Source: Natronoglomus mannanivorans (GTDB taxonomy: Archaea; Halobacteriota; Halobacteria; Halobacteriales; Natrialbaceae). From it: a stretch of DNA of 64,000 nt. The DNA is taken from the NCBI GenBank assembly GCA_025517485.1, contig JAOPKB010000011.1, positions 1 to 64,000 of the forward strand. The letters are read 5' to 3'. The stretch's first letter is position 1. Every line of letters begins with the position of its first letter. Below are positions 45,719 through 54,199 of this stretch, one piece after another. Both the position numbers and the translations under genes were made by a program. Under the pieces are notes generated by a model that was not told the origin of the DNA, ran no database searches, and saw only the letters and a program-made list of their open reading frames with translations.

Positions 45719-46447
45719 TCAGGCCACCGTCCTGCTGACGATCGAGACGCCTCGGCCCTGCTGGACGTTGAAGCCGATGGAGTCGTCGACCGGGCTCTGC
45801 ATGTTCTGGAACCGGCGGACGCGGACGTTGCGCCGGATCTCCTGTCCCACCGTGCTGGTCTCGATCTGGAAGTAGACGTCTGCGACGTTTCTGAGCGGCC
45901 GGAGGGCGTCGTCGGCGACGCTCGTCGGATCGACCGTCATGACGATGGTCTTGTCTTTCAACGTCATCTGTCGCAAGAACGTGACCAGCCGCTGGATGAC
46001 GTGATCCTCGTCGCCCTCCTCGAGGACCGCCTCGAAGTTGGGGTCGTTTCGCAACAGCGCCGAGAGGGTGTCGATGTAGACGACGTCGGCTCGCCAGAGC
46101 GTCTCCGCGTCGGCCAGCCGGGCGAGCAGCTGGCGCTCGGCCCCTCCCTTGTGGGTGTCGACGTTGGCGTGCAAGAACAGCAACTGTTCGCCCAGCAGGT
46201 GATCGACCACGTCGTAGGACAGCGAGTGCATCTGCTGGACGAACTCCCAGGACTCGAGTTCCGTCGAGATGTAGGTGACGTAGTGGTCCTCGTCGGCCAT
46301 CCCGTAGGCGAACCGCTGGCTGAGCACGCTCTTGCCCGCGCCGTCTTCGCCCTCGACGAGGACGATGCTCCCCTCGGGGAGCCCGCCGCCGATGGCGTTG
46401 TTCACGCGGTCGCTGTCTTCCAGTCCGATCGAGTAGTGGTCAACCAT
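45719..46447 (-). CDS. arlH: Archaellum protein ArlH (KaiC-like ATP-binding)
   Basis: A 242-residue RecA/KaiC-like protein. It binds ATP in VEGEDGAGKSVLSQRFAYG (Walker A, about 29-47); Walker B region ADVVYIDTLSALLR. ArlH docks on ArlI and switches it from assembly to rotation in an ATP-dependent manner. It overlaps arlG by 8 bp and precedes arlI by one base. Its C-terminus VQQGRGVSIVSRTVA is conserved. Confidence 0.95.
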   Translation of the reverse strand: MVDHYSIGLEDSDRVNNAIGGGLPEGSIVLVEGEDGAGKSVLSQRFAYGMADEDHYVTYISTELESWEFVQQMHSLSYDVVDHLLGEQLLFLHANVDTHKGGAERQLLARLADAETLWRADVVYIDTLSALLRNDPNFEAVLEEGDEDHVIQRLVTFLRQMTLKDKTIVMTVDPTSVADDALRPLRNVADVYFQIETSTVGQEIRRNVRVRRFQNMQSPVDDSIGFNVQQGRGVSIVSRTVA

Positions 46448-46910
46448 GGTAGAACTCGAACACCTCCCTGTCGCCGCTAGTGGTGACGACGACGCGATGC
46501 TCGCCGATCTCGAGGGGCTCCTCGAGCGTAATCCGGACCTCGGCGACCCCGCCGCGACGCCACGTCGGGCCGTCCTCGACGACGTCGATCGTCAGGTCGG
46601 CGTTGGAGACGTACCGCCCGTCGACGAGGACGTCGTGGCCGCTGGGATCGGTCGAGAGCGTCCGCTCGCCGGTGTTCTTGACGAGGAGGGTGATCGTCGG
46701 GTCCGCCTCTTCGTCGTCGTACACCGCTCCGCTCCCAGGATCACTGATGATCTCGATATCCGTGTCGATCTGATCTCTGACGTCGCCGCTGTGCGTGTCG
46801 ATCGAACTGCTGAGTTCGTTCACGTTCGTCACGAGCGTCCCCGCGACGCCCGCCGCGACCAGCATGGCCGCGATGAAGAGGATCAGACTCGAGACGGATT
46901 CGCCCGCCAT
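46440..46910 (-). CDS. arlG: Archaellum stator protein ArlG
   Basis: A 156-residue protein with a single N-terminal helix (ILFIAAMLVAAGVAGTLV, about 9-26) and a beta-sandwich domain facing the S-layer (DPTITLLVKNTGERTLS, ADLTIDVVEDGPTWRRGG). ArlG with ArlF anchors the motor to the S-layer protein. It overlaps arlF by one base and arlH by 8 bp. Confidence 0.9.
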   Translation of the reverse strand: MAGESVSSLILFIAAMLVAAGVAGTLVTNVNELSSSIDTHSGDVRDQIDTDIEIISDPGSGAVYDDEEADPTITLLVKNTGERTLSTDPSGHDVLVDGRYVSNADLTIDVVEDGPTWRRGGVAEVRITLEEPLEIGEHRVVVTTSGDREVFEFYHG

Positions 46911-47356
46911 CAGTTCGTCACCTCGAGTTCGTCGCCGATGACCGTCTTCGCGATCCCGTTCTCCGTGACGATCTTGACGCGCGTGGGGTCGTCGTACGTG
47001 AGACTCATCGTCAGCGTCTCACCGGGTTGCCAGAGGGTTCGGGCGGTGTTGGCCTCTACCGCCGTCTCGTACCCGGACTGGTAGATCCCGTCGACCAGCA
47101 GATCCGTCTCGGTCACCGACAGCGTCGTCGAGCCGGTGTTGCGGATCTCGAGCGTCAGTTCGTCGGCATCGGCTTCGTACACCGCCGACGTCACCGCGAC
47201 GTCCGTATTCCGAACGTCGAGCGCCCGCTGATCCCGGTCTTCGATCGCCGTCATCCGCCGATCGTTGGCCGTCTCGAGGGCCGGATAGGCGATGCTGACG
47301 GCTATCAGCAGGCCGATGAAGAGAATCGCCGCCGCGCCGCTGGTACTGAATCCCAC
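46910..47356 (-). CDS. arlF: Archaellum stator protein ArlF
   Basis: A 148-residue protein with N-terminal helix AAAILFIGLLIAVSIAYPAL (about 8-27) and a beta-sandwich (ADELTLEIRNTGSTTLS, TLWQPGETLTMSLTYDD). It binds the S-layer as the stator. The start is GTG at 47356, 50 bp after arlCE. Overlap with arlG at its stop. Confidence 0.9.
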   Translation of the reverse strand: MGFSTSGAAAILFIGLLIAVSIAYPALETANDRRMTAIEDRDQRALDVRNTDVAVTSAVYEADADELTLEIRNTGSTTLSVTETDLLVDGIYQSGYETAVEANTARTLWQPGETLTMSLTYDDPTRVKIVTENGIAKTVIGDELEVTN

Positions 47357-47406
47357 GCGTGGTCACCTCACCCGTCCGCCGACGATTCGCTCCGACGCGG
47401 ACGCCA

Positions 47407-48549
47407 TCACGACTCGACCTCCTGGCGCGTCTCGTGGACCTCGTGTAGCTTCATGATGTACGTGTAGCTGTCGGCGTGGTCTTCCGCCGTCAGCTCGTCC
47501 GGCGTCGTCGCCGGATCGACGTGAATGTCGAGGTCCGGGCCGCTGAGCACGCTCTCGAGGTGTTGCTTGACGTCGGCGTCGATCCACCCGATCTCGTGGT
47601 AGTACGAGATCGCCCGGAGGGTCGCGGCCGGCCCGCCCGTCCGGACCAGTTCGGCCAGCCACTCGAAGACGATGATGTCCGTCGCGTACGTGTCCGCGAG
47701 CGTGTGGAGGGTGACGTCGTCCGCGTCTTCGGTTTCGGTTTCGTCTTCGTTTTCGCCTTCACTCTCACTCTCCCCGTCCGAACCCACACCTCCGGTCGGC
47801 TGCACTTCGACGTGCGTGTCGTCCTCGAGGCCGCGCTCGGAATCGTCCCCGCCGATGTACGTCTCCTCGTCGAAGGAGATCTTCTGGCCGGTCGGTTCTC
47901 GAGCGTCGTCCTGGGCCGCCGCCGCGTCCTCGATCGCGCCCTTGAGATCCGCGAACGAGACCGTCTCGTCGTCTCGGTCGGCGGATTCCTCGCGGTCTCG
48001 GCGTTCGCCCAGCCCGAACCCTTCGCCGTCGTCGTCCGCACCGAAGACGCCGAACCCGCCTTTCTCCTCGCCGTCGCCGGTGAACGGGTTCACGTCGTTG
48101 GTCACCTGATCGTAGATCCCGAGCAGTTGGCGGATCGTGTCGTCGACGTCGTCGACCTTGTCCGCGACGTGCTCCTGGGAGTCCTGAATGGTGCCGAGTT
48201 GGTTCCCGTTGCTCTCGAGTTCGTCCTCTAAGGTCTCGATGCGGTGGTAGAGATCGTCGACGACCTCGTCGTCGTCGAGGTCGGCGGAATCAGGGCGTTC
48301 CGGGCGTTCGACGCTCGAGGCCTGGGCCGTCTGTCCGCCGGGCATGCCCGGGTCTGCTGTGGGGTCGGTCTGGCCCTGTGGAGTTTCGGGGTTCTGGCCT
48401 TGTCCCTGGCCTTGGCCTGCAGCGACGTCAGCATCCACACCCTGCGCACCCTCTTCGCGCGCCTGCTCGCGACCACGACCTCGGCGACCGCCGGTATCAC
48501 TCAGGAACCGTTCGAACAGGTCGCGGATGTTCTCGAGCCCGAGATTCAT
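47407..48549 (-). CDS. arlCE: Fused archaellum ring protein ArlCE
   Basis: A 380-residue fusion. The N-terminal amphipathic MNLGLENIRDLFERFL is followed by a Gln/Gly/Pro-rich linker. A coiled-coil ArlC part (YHRIETLEDELESNGNQLGT, about 105-160) and a highly acidic linker with SESEGENEDETETED lead to the C-terminal ArlE domain (IVFEWLAELVRTGGPAATLR, AISYYHEIGWIDADVKQHLE). The ring links the ArlI/H motor to CheF. It is the first annotated arl gene and starts in an ATGA overlap with a 23-codon leader ORF. Confidence 0.93.
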   Translation of the reverse strand: MNLGLENIRDLFERFLSDTGGRRGRGREQAREEGAQGVDADVAAGQGQGQGQNPETPQGQTDPTADPGMPGGQTAQASSVERPERPDSADLDDDEVVDDLYHRIETLEDELESNGNQLGTIQDSQEHVADKVDDVDDTIRQLLGIYDQVTNDVNPFTGDGEEKGGFGVFGADDDGEGFGLGERRDREESADRDDETVSFADLKGAIEDAAAAQDDAREPTGQKISFDEETYIGGDDSERGLEDDTHVEVQPTGGVGSDGESESEGENEDETETEDADDVTLHTLADTYATDIIVFEWLAELVRTGGPAATLRAISYYHEIGWIDADVKQHLESVLSGPDLDIHVDPATTPDELTAEDHADSYTYIMKLHEVHETRQEVES

Positions 48550-48617
48550 TGTCGTTTCCCTCGCTGTCCGCCGTCGAGGTGGCCAGCTGCGGTCACGTCT
48601 CCACGGCGGTCGTTCAT
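48546..48617 (-). CDS. 23-residue leader ORF of the arl operon
   Basis: Minus-strand ATG at 48617-48615, product MNDRRGDVTAAGHLDGGQRG plus three residues, stop TGA at 48548-48546 overlapping the arlCE ATG as ATGA. A TATA element (48643-48648) lies 28 bp above it, so the leaderless mRNA would begin at this codon. No homology known; it is basic and not hydrophobic. A regulatory leader or re-initiation peptide is possible. Confidence 0.4.
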   Translation of the reverse strand: MNDRRGDVTAAGHLDGGQRGKRQ

Positions 48618-48642
48618 CTACACTCCACTATCCACACGGGCC

Positions 48643-48648
48643 GTATAT
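48643..48648 (-). promoter_or_regulatory. TATA box of the arl operon
   Basis: Minus-strand AGATATACGG (core 48643-48648) is the best TATA in the 537-bp interval above arlCE. Its spacing points to a transcription start at about 48619, beside the leader ORF ATG. Confidence 0.5.
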
Positions 48649-48742
48649 CTGTACGGACGAGTTCAGCGCCCGATTCGGCCCGCGTATCGAACCGTGAGTC
48701 GAGGCTCGAAACGCCGGCTGAAACGATACGGAGCTTGATACT

Positions 48743-48752
48743 CTATCTAAGT
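48743..48752 (+). promoter_or_regulatory. Possible TATA element for the rightward archaellin transcript
   Basis: CTATCTAAGT would start RNA near 48773, giving a leader of about 310 nt before the first archaellin. A second TTTACCTTT-like site lies at 48963-48972, and which of the two is used is not decidable. Confidence 0.3.
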
Positions 48753-48787
48753 GATGGGTCCGATGGGGTACATCCCCAGATACTGTG

Positions 48788-49093
48788 ATGCCAACGACCT
48801 CGCTCGACGCCGACCTTCGACGGGACACGCGGTTGCGGACGGCTGTCCCGTCGCCACGATCCTCGAGTACCGACCTCGTGTTGGACTCGCGGAAGCGACG
48901 GGCTGCGCCCGTCGGATCGGCGGATCGTGACGCCCACACGGGCGTCCGCGGGTGTTCTCGTACCTTTACCTTTGGTGGGGACGAGGGCGCGGATTCGGAG
49001 TTGGGCTCGAACTCGGACTCGAACTCGAGTTCGAACCCAAATCCGAACTCGAACGCGAGCGAGTGCGGCGCGCAGGGTGTACGCAAATGTTAG
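48788..49093 (+). CDS. Doubtful 101-residue ORF overlapping the first archaellin start
   Basis: It opens [20 protein letters not shown] and ends in a Ser/Asn/Pro-repeat tail ([16 protein letters not shown]) encoded by TCGAAC-type hexamer repeats. Its TAG (49091-49093) overlaps the archaellin ATG (49087). Third-position bias is moderate. No family is recognised; it could be a leader region rather than a protein. A competing 58-codon frame starts at 48753. Confidence 0.25.
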   Translation: MPTTSLDADLRRDTRLRTAVPSPRSSSTDLVLDSRKRRAAPVGSADRDAHTGVRGCSRTFTFGGDEGADSELGSNSDSNSSSNPNPNSNASECGAQGVRKC

Positions 49094-49755
49094 GAAATAC
49101 AACGCAAGACGAGACTGACCGCGGTCAGGTCGGGATCGGGACGCTCATCGTGTTCATCGCGATGGTGCTGGTCGCCGCGATCGCGGCCGGCGTTCTGATC
49201 AATACGGCCGGCTCACTGCAGAGTCAGGCGTCCGATACAGGTACAGAAACGCAACAGGCGGTGGCGAACCAGGTTGAAGTAGTTCACGCTGTAGGAATTA
49301 CAGCTGAAGACGCTGAAGATAATAAGTATCTATCAGACATAGATCTAACAATTAAGAAATCGGCAGGATCGGACGTGATCGATCTGACTGATCTCACTGT
49401 TCAATATACAAGTACGACAGCCGATCGGACGCTCAGTCACGCTAATGTTGACCTTGAACAGGCAGATTTGGAATCGTTCGCGACTGCGCTTGCTGAGAAC
49501 GTCCAATCGGGAGAAACGTCCTCTGGTGGTGACGTAGCTGTCGGTACTGATGAAGGAGAATCATTGACGAGCACGGAAGATCGTGTCGTCATTCGAATAG
49601 ACGTGTCCGCAATCGAGGAATCGTTTGACGCGGAAAATAGTCTGAGTGAAGGTGAGAGTGCCACTGTCAATATTGTTGATCAGTCCGGTGCACAGTACAG
49701 TTACGGTGTGACGGCACCAGCAACCTTCGGAGATAAAACTATTGTTGTGGTGTGA
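49087..49755 (+). CDS. Archaellin, first of three
   Basis: A 222-residue filament subunit. Class III signal: [18 protein letters not shown], with cleavage expected by ArlK after the Gly of RG, leaving the hydrophobic helix as the filament core. The outer domain (about 75-190) is variable; the C-terminus [20 protein letters not shown] is conserved in all three copies. The 5' 180 bases are nearly identical at the DNA level to the following copies, but the middle is AT-rich. Two bases separate it from the next archaellin gene. The start, ATG at 49087, gives the usual short leader. Confidence 0.95.
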   Translation: MLGNTTQDETDRGQVGIGTLIVFIAMVLVAAIAAGVLINTAGSLQSQASDTGTETQQAVANQVEVVHAVGITAEDAEDNKYLSDIDLTIKKSAGSDVIDLTDLTVQYTSTTADRTLSHANVDLEQADLESFATALAENVQSGETSSGGDVAVGTDEGESLTSTEDRVVIRIDVSAIEESFDAENSLSEGESATVNIVDQSGAQYSYGVTAPATFGDKTIVVV

Positions 49756-49756
49756 T

Positions 49757-50359
49757 ATGTTTGGGAAAATAACAGACACAGACGAGCGTGGACAAGTCGG
49801 GATCGGGACACTCATCGTGTTCATCGCGATGGTGTTAGTTGCAGCGATTGCAGCTGGCGTTCTGATCAATACGGCCGGCTCATTGCAGAGTCAGGCGTCC
49901 GATACGGGTACGGAGACCCAGCAGGCAGTGGCGAATCAAATTGAAGTTGTGAACGCGGTTGGAGTTGTTGAACAGGCGGAAGAAAATCCTAACACAGGAG
50001 AGATAATAGATCTGGAATTTGTGGTGAAGAAGTCTGCAGGGTCCGATGTGATCGATCTGACTGAGCTGACAGTTCAATTTACAAGTGACGATATTTCTGT
50101 TAGTCTAGACCATGGAGAAGGCGGCTTCGCAACCGACCAAATCATTGGAGATGAGAACGGAGAATCTCTGACAAGCACTAGCGACCGAGTGGAATTGACG
50201 ATCGATCTCCAAGATACTAATCCTCAACTTCAGAACGATGCTACCCTAGAGGAAGGAGATAGTGCGACAGTCGAACTAGTTGATCAATCTGGTGCAAAGT
50301 TCAGCTACGGCGTGACAGCACCAGCGACCTTCGGGGACAACACGTACGTGGAGGTATAA
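49757..50359 (+). CDS. Archaellin, second of three
   Basis: A 200-residue paralogue. [19 protein letters not shown] is at the N-terminus. Its outer domain is unlike copy 1 (for example [19 protein letters not shown], then a variable [17 protein letters not shown]), and it ends [17 protein letters not shown]. It has the lowest GC of the array. Co-transcribed with the copies on both sides (gaps of one or two bases). Serves as a major or minor filament subunit; the relative role cannot be told. Confidence 0.95.
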   Translation: MFGKITDTDERGQVGIGTLIVFIAMVLVAAIAAGVLINTAGSLQSQASDTGTETQQAVANQIEVVNAVGVVEQAEENPNTGEIIDLEFVVKKSAGSDVIDLTELTVQFTSDDISVSLDHGEGGFATDQIIGDENGESLTSTSDRVELTIDLQDTNPQLQNDATLEEGDSATVELVDQSGAKFSYGVTAPATFGDNTYVEV

Positions 50360-50361
50360 TC

Positions 50362-51009
50362 ATGTTCGAATCAATCACAGACGCAGACGAACGCGGTCAG
50401 GTCGGGATCGGGACACTCATTGTGTTCATCGCAATGGTGCTGGTCGCCGCAATTGCGGCCGGTGTTCTGATCAATACAGCGGGCTCGCTCCAGAGCCAAG
50501 CGTCCGACACAGGTACAGAGACCCAGCAAGCAGTAGCGAATCAAGTTGAAGTCGTTCATGCTGTTGCTGAACGGGATACTAGCGCAGATGATTTTGACGA
50601 ACTCAGATTGATCGTCAAGAAGTCTGCTGGTTCCGACGTTATTGATATGACATCAATGACGGTACAATATACAAGTGACAATACCGCAGAAACACTTGTT
50701 CATCAGAATATTGATGCAGAGGAGGTCAACGGTGCTCCTGAGTTCGCTACCTATGATGCCAGCGCTTACGAAGGCTATGGCCACAGTGATGTAGCCGATG
50801 AAAAGGACGAACTGATGGAAACGGGTGACCGAATTGCACTGATTATTGACCTTAGTGATGGTGGTGTTGAGGAAAATGGTGTGGGCGAAGCACTTGAAAC
50901 TGGGAATAGTGCAACTGTCGAACTTGTAGATCAGTCCGGTGCGAAATTCACCTACGGAGTGACGATGCCCCAGACTGTCAGCGACGAACAGACTGTCGTG
51001 ACGGTCTGA
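50362..51009 (+). CDS. Archaellin, third of three
   Basis: A 215-residue paralogue. It starts [19 protein letters not shown], has its own outer domain ([20 protein letters not shown]), and ends [18 protein letters not shown]. The stop is at 51007-51009. It is the last gene of the array, and no regulator or methyltransferase gene follows for 790 bp. N-glycosylation sequons (N-x-S/T) are present, for example NSATVEL, a common archaellin modification. Confidence 0.94.
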   Translation: MFESITDADERGQVGIGTLIVFIAMVLVAAIAAGVLINTAGSLQSQASDTGTETQQAVANQVEVVHAVAERDTSADDFDELRLIVKKSAGSDVIDMTSMTVQYTSDNTAETLVHQNIDAEEVNGAPEFATYDASAYEGYGHSDVADEKDELMETGDRIALIIDLSDGGVEENGVGEALETGNSATVELVDQSGAKFTYGVTMPQTVSDEQTVVTV

Positions 51010-51800
51010 TCACCACACCTAACCACTACTATGACCTCCCAACCGACTGATGACGGTGTGCTCATCCTCGCTAACCGACAGCTGTCGGAAGACAACGACG
51101 CGTCGTCACGCTCGAGGAAAACCACGATGTTGATCGGTCAGATGGCTCGAGCGCAACCAACTGACACCCCATAGAAGGTGTCTTCGAGCGCCCATCACCG
51201 AGGGACCTCACGCCCCTCGAGGATGGAGTCGGCGCGTCGAATCGACCGCCGAGTACGCACATGCGCTCGAGAACTCGAGTCGTACGGGGTCATAGAACGC
51301 TCACGCTGGAGACCGATACGCGCACACCGCCGGACGACATCCGGGTGGTGTTCGCGACTGAAACCGGACTCGAGATGCTGCCCCGGTCTGCTGTAGACCG
51401 GTTCGAAGACTTGCCGCCGGCGGTGGCGGTGCTGATCGTGCTGGCGACGACGACTCTCGAGACACCGGCGGACGCCGGTCCCGCGTAAACGAAGGGAAGA
51501 CAGGAATACACGGATGCGGCGTATTCATTTTTGACTGAATTGACGGCAGAGCGGAGCCTCGAGACGTGTCTGTTTCGCTCCGAGTGTTCGACCAGAGTGC
51601 GTCCGACTGTCTCTGAGCTGATCACGGCGACTAGAGCCGAGGCTGTGACGGCGTACCCGTGTCCTCAAGCACCCGAAAACGGCCCACTCACCCGCCCACA
51701 CTGACTCCCACTCGAGGACGACTCACGTCTCGAGTCACGCCGTGACTCAGCGTTCGATATCGTCCGGGTCTTTTTGCGGGTTCCGTGGCGAGAGGAGAGT
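51010..51800. other. 790-bp interval with only short, doubtful ORFs
   Basis: Downstream of the archaellins. The best open frames are 51031-51174 (47 codons, MTSQPTDDGVLILANRQLSE) and 51261-51488 (75 codons, with IRVVFATETGLEMLPRSAVD and PPAVAVLIVLATTTLET, GC3-biased). Neither has a promoter or relatives I recognise; they may be decayed genes. No repeat or terminator is clear. Confidence 0.4.
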
Positions 51801-52544
51801 ATGACTGACGATTCTCTTCACTCTCGACGACGGTTCCTCGGCGCGGCAGCCGGCACGGCGACGATGGCCGCGACTGCAGGCTGTCTCGGCTCGGTACTCA
51901 GCGCCTCGAACGCCGTCGAACCCGAACAACCGACGGAACCGCGGGAAGGAACGCCCGGCGAGTTCTACTACTTCCTCGAGGCCAACGACATCGAGGTCGA
52001 CAGACTCGCCGAAGACGACGACGAACTGTTCCTGACCTACCGCTCCGACGCGGAGACCGTCGAGGAGTCCGACGACGAAATCGTGGTGATCTACGAGATC
52101 TACAAGCAGGCGCTGATCCACCGCGGCTCGGAGATCACGTTCCTGTACACCGAGATCGCGAACCCCTTCGAGGGGCAGGCGCTGGGCTGGGGGATCAATT
52201 CGGAGTGGGTGCACCGGTTCGATAGCCCGGATGAGGACGCGGACGCGGATGAAGATCCCGAGGACGTCGAAGGGAACGAGTCGGTCGAGACCGAGCCCGC
52301 CGGCGACGACTCCGAAGGGAACGAGACCGACGGTAACGAGACCGACGAAACCGACAACGCGCTCGACATGAACCAGATCACGCTCTGGAGCAACATCATG
52401 AACACGAAGGTCTACCAGGAGGACGTCGACGCCGTCGGTGCGGACAACGAGACCGACGCGACCAACGCGACCAACGCGACGATCGCCGACAACGCGAGTG
52501 CCACCGACACCGGAACCGAGTCGGAGACCGAAGGCGACGACTGA
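51801..52544 (+). CDS. Tat lipoprotein beside the archaellum locus
   Basis: A 247-residue protein. Tat signal HSRRRFLGAAAGTATMAAT followed by the lipobox TAGC, so Cys near residue 28 should be lipidated and the protein kept on the outer membrane face. The mature part has FYYFLEANDIEVDRLAEDDD, VVIYEIYKQALIHRGSEITF and GWGINSEWVHRFDSPDED. The Asn/Asp/Thr-rich C-terminal half has tandem NETD and NATNAT motifs with N-glycosylation sequons. Function unknown. The ATG at 51801 begins at MTDDSLHSRRRF. Confidence 0.75.
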   Translation: MTDDSLHSRRRFLGAAAGTATMAATAGCLGSVLSASNAVEPEQPTEPREGTPGEFYYFLEANDIEVDRLAEDDDELFLTYRSDAETVEESDDEIVVIYEIYKQALIHRGSEITFLYTEIANPFEGQALGWGINSEWVHRFDSPDEDADADEDPEDVEGNESVETEPAGDDSEGNETDGNETDETDNALDMNQITLWSNIMNTKVYQEDVDAVGADNETDATNATNATIADNASATDTGTESETEGDD

Positions 52545-52604
52545 GCGGTCCCAGCACGCACTCGAGAGACGGACGACTCCACACACGCACACACGATTCC
52601 ACGA

Positions 52605-53333
52605 ATGAGCTCCAATTCATCCACGGACGACGGCGTACTCACTCCCGACGACCTCCGGCTCGACGACGACCGCGTCGACGAGTTGGGCGAGAATCGCTAT
52701 CTCGTGCGCTCAGATCGGTCGGCCCCAGCGGGTGGGTCGGCGCCGTCCGATATCCTTCCGGCAGTGGAGATGAGCGCCAGCGCGAGTGCGAACACGAACA
52801 CAAACGCCAGCGCGAACACGAACACAAACGCCAGCGCGAACACGAACACGGACGACGGCAAAACTGCGGACGCGACCACGTCCTCGAGTGATTCCGCGGT
52901 CAATCCGTTCGATTTTCCGCTCGCCGACCCCAACACCGACGCCGACCACGGACTCGAGTCCGTTCCCGAGTCAGGCGAATCCGACACCGCGTCCGGGGTG
53001 GGCGAATCCGAACCCACATCCGACACCATCACCGAACCGCGCGGGCCGGGGACCTCCGCTGAACCCCGCGGTCCCGACAGCCCCGAATCACACTCGCTCG
53101 ATTCCAGCTCCAATACCTCCGACACACACCCACTCGAGTCCACTTCCGACCCCCACGGAATCGACGTCACGCTCAAGACCGACGGCGAACTCGCGCACCT
53201 GCAGACGACCTCGAAGGACGTTCGCGAGGTGTTCGCCGAGATGCTGACCTGGTACGCGGATCAACTCGACGACGACCTCTCGCCCGCGCAGGTGCTCGAG
53301 GTCATGCTGGCGACGACGGATCTCGAGGCGTGA
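52605..53333 (+). CDS. DUF7500-type cytosolic protein with Asn/Thr repeats
   Basis: A 242-residue soluble protein. The N-terminal motif VLTPDDLRLDDDRVDELGEN and RYLVRS match DUF7500 proteins found at haloarchaeal motility loci. A tandem repeat at about 62-85 (ANTNTNAS, two full units and one partial) is encoded by a 24-bp repeat. The C-terminus (DVTLKTDGELAHLQTTSKDV, EVFAEMLTWYADQLDDDLSP) is helical. Role in motility is suggested by location only. ATG at 52605, 61 bp after the lipoprotein gene. Confidence 0.7.
   Translation: MSSNSSTDDGVLTPDDLRLDDDRVDELGENRYLVRSDRSAPAGGSAPSDILPAVEMSASASANTNTNASANTNTNASANTNTDDGKTADATTSSSDSAVNPFDFPLADPNTDADHGLESVPESGESDTASGVGESEPTSDTITEPRGPGTSAEPRGPDSPESHSLDSSSNTSDTHPLESTSDPHGIDVTLKTDGELAHLQTTSKDVREVFAEMLTWYADQLDDDLSPAQVLEVMLATTDLEA
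52780..52850 (+). repeat. 24-bp tandem repeat in the DUF7500-type gene
   Basis: CGAACACGAACACAAACGCC is the conserved start of a 24-bp unit, present about two and a half times in frame and coding for ANTNTNAS. Changes in copy number would not break the reading frame. Confidence 0.8.
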
Positions 53334-53355
53334 GGTGTGCTGATGGCGGTTGTGC

Positions 53356-53412
53356 CGTGAGTTTTCTGCCTCTGTCTTTGCCTGTGCCTGTCCCTGTCCT
53401 ACACCTGTCCCT
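53356..53412 (+). repeat. CTGTCC-type hexamer repeat downstream of the DUF7500-type gene
   Basis: GTCTTTGCCTGTGCCTGTCC and similar: about eight imperfect hexamers outside any gene. One of the repeat tracts listed in the findings. Confidence 0.5.
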
Positions 53413-53559
53413 GATTTCGTGACCCCTCGAGTGCTGAACACTCGAGTAGAAACCGACCGTGTGAGAGCTGAGACCGAGCCGTCGCTGGTTTCTCGTTGTT
53501 CACACCGATTCGGCGGCCGCTGCCCTCTTTCTGATCTAAAATAACCACGCAAACAACAG

Positions 53560-53571
53560 TAAATATATATC
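53560..53571 (+). promoter_or_regulatory. Strong TATA box without a matching protein gene
   Basis: AAATATATATCT, with AT-rich surroundings, is the strongest TATA in the region and predicts a start near 53590. No coding frame with haloarchaeal codon bias opens there; instead a run of hairpins follows, which points to a non-coding RNA. Confidence 0.6.
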
Positions 53572-53589
53572 TCTCGAGTGTGATGACCG

Positions 53590-53735
53590 AACTGGAAGTC
53601 AGACGCTCAGAACTGACGCGAGGGGCGTGCGCTGAAACGCCCCGGGTGCGAGGACACCCGAGACCTGGCTTCCAAGCCGCGAGGCTTCAAAAGCCATGTT
53701 TGCATTGCTTCTCTCGAGACATAAACGTCTCGCAC
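53590..53735 (+). ncRNA. Candidate hairpin-rich structured RNA
   Basis: Within 145 nt below a strong promoter are six stem-loops: GTCAG/CTGAC (53598/53613), GGGGCGT/ACGCCCC (53622/53637), CGGGTG/CACCCG (53643/53655), GGCT/AGCC (53667/53675), GGCTT/AAGCC (53683/53691) and CGAGAC/GTCTCG (53715/53727). The three reading frames lack coding bias. It does not match RNase P RNA, SRP RNA or rRNA as I know them. It could be a free-standing small RNA, a 5' leader of the zinc-ribbon gene at 53848, or the degraded right end of an IS200/IS605-type element (omega RNA). The 3' boundary is not defined. Confidence 0.4.
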
Positions 53736-53847
53736 GACAGCCGTCCCGTCTTCAGACCAGTGACGACACCGCAAACCGCACCTCTCGCTTCGCTCGAGGG
53801 GGCCACCCCATCGACGACTTCCGCTCGAGTCCCACGGGTGAGCCGCG

Positions 53848-54072
53848 ATGAGCGATTCGGATCGCGATCGGTCTTCGGATCCGACCGCCAGTTCGAACTC
53901 GAATCCAGATTCAGCGGATCCGCGATCACCGACCAACACGACGCTCCCGCTGTGTCCACGCTGTGACCACCCGGTCGTCGCCGTCACGACGCGAGGTCCA
54001 CACGACCACGTCGCCTCGCCGTGTGGCTGTCGGCTCTCGAGCGGGACGCTGGATCGGTCGTCGAACGGCTGA
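53848..54072 (+). CDS. Zinc-ribbon microprotein
   Basis: A 74-residue protein. A disordered Ser/Asp/Asn-rich N-terminus precedes LPLCPRCDHPVVAVTTRGP and DHVASPCGCRLSSGTL: a CPxC pair and a CxC pair (C-x2-C ... C-x-C). This is the small CPxCG-related zinc-finger group abundant in haloarchaea. Such microproteins can be regulatory, but the individual role is unknown. ATG at 53848. If the RNA above is its leader, the 5' UTR would be about 255 nt. Confidence 0.7.
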   Translation: MSDSDRDRSSDPTASSNSNPDSADPRSPTNTTLPLCPRCDHPVVAVTTRGPHDHVASPCGCRLSSGTLDRSSNG

Positions 54073-54199
54073 TTCCCGGTCCCGTCGTTTCGAACCAGCA
54101 TCCTGGTTCACCACCTCGAGCGTCCATCCGCACCACCACTCGCTCCCACCGAACGCCGCCGTTCGCGTCCTTTTTCCCCCTCGAGTCGCAACCCGACGT

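Noticed and set aside
51178-51396. Fragment resembling a winged-helix end (RTCARELESYGVIERS) downstream of the archaellins
   Set aside because: Only a short resemblance in one of several open frames, no start or conserved fold around it, and weak codon bias.
53580-53616. Possible C/D box small RNA (GTGATGA ... CTGA)
   Set aside because: The C box would lie above the predicted start of transcription, and no D'/C' pair with proper spacing is visible. The motif ATGATGA-like strings are common near ORFs.
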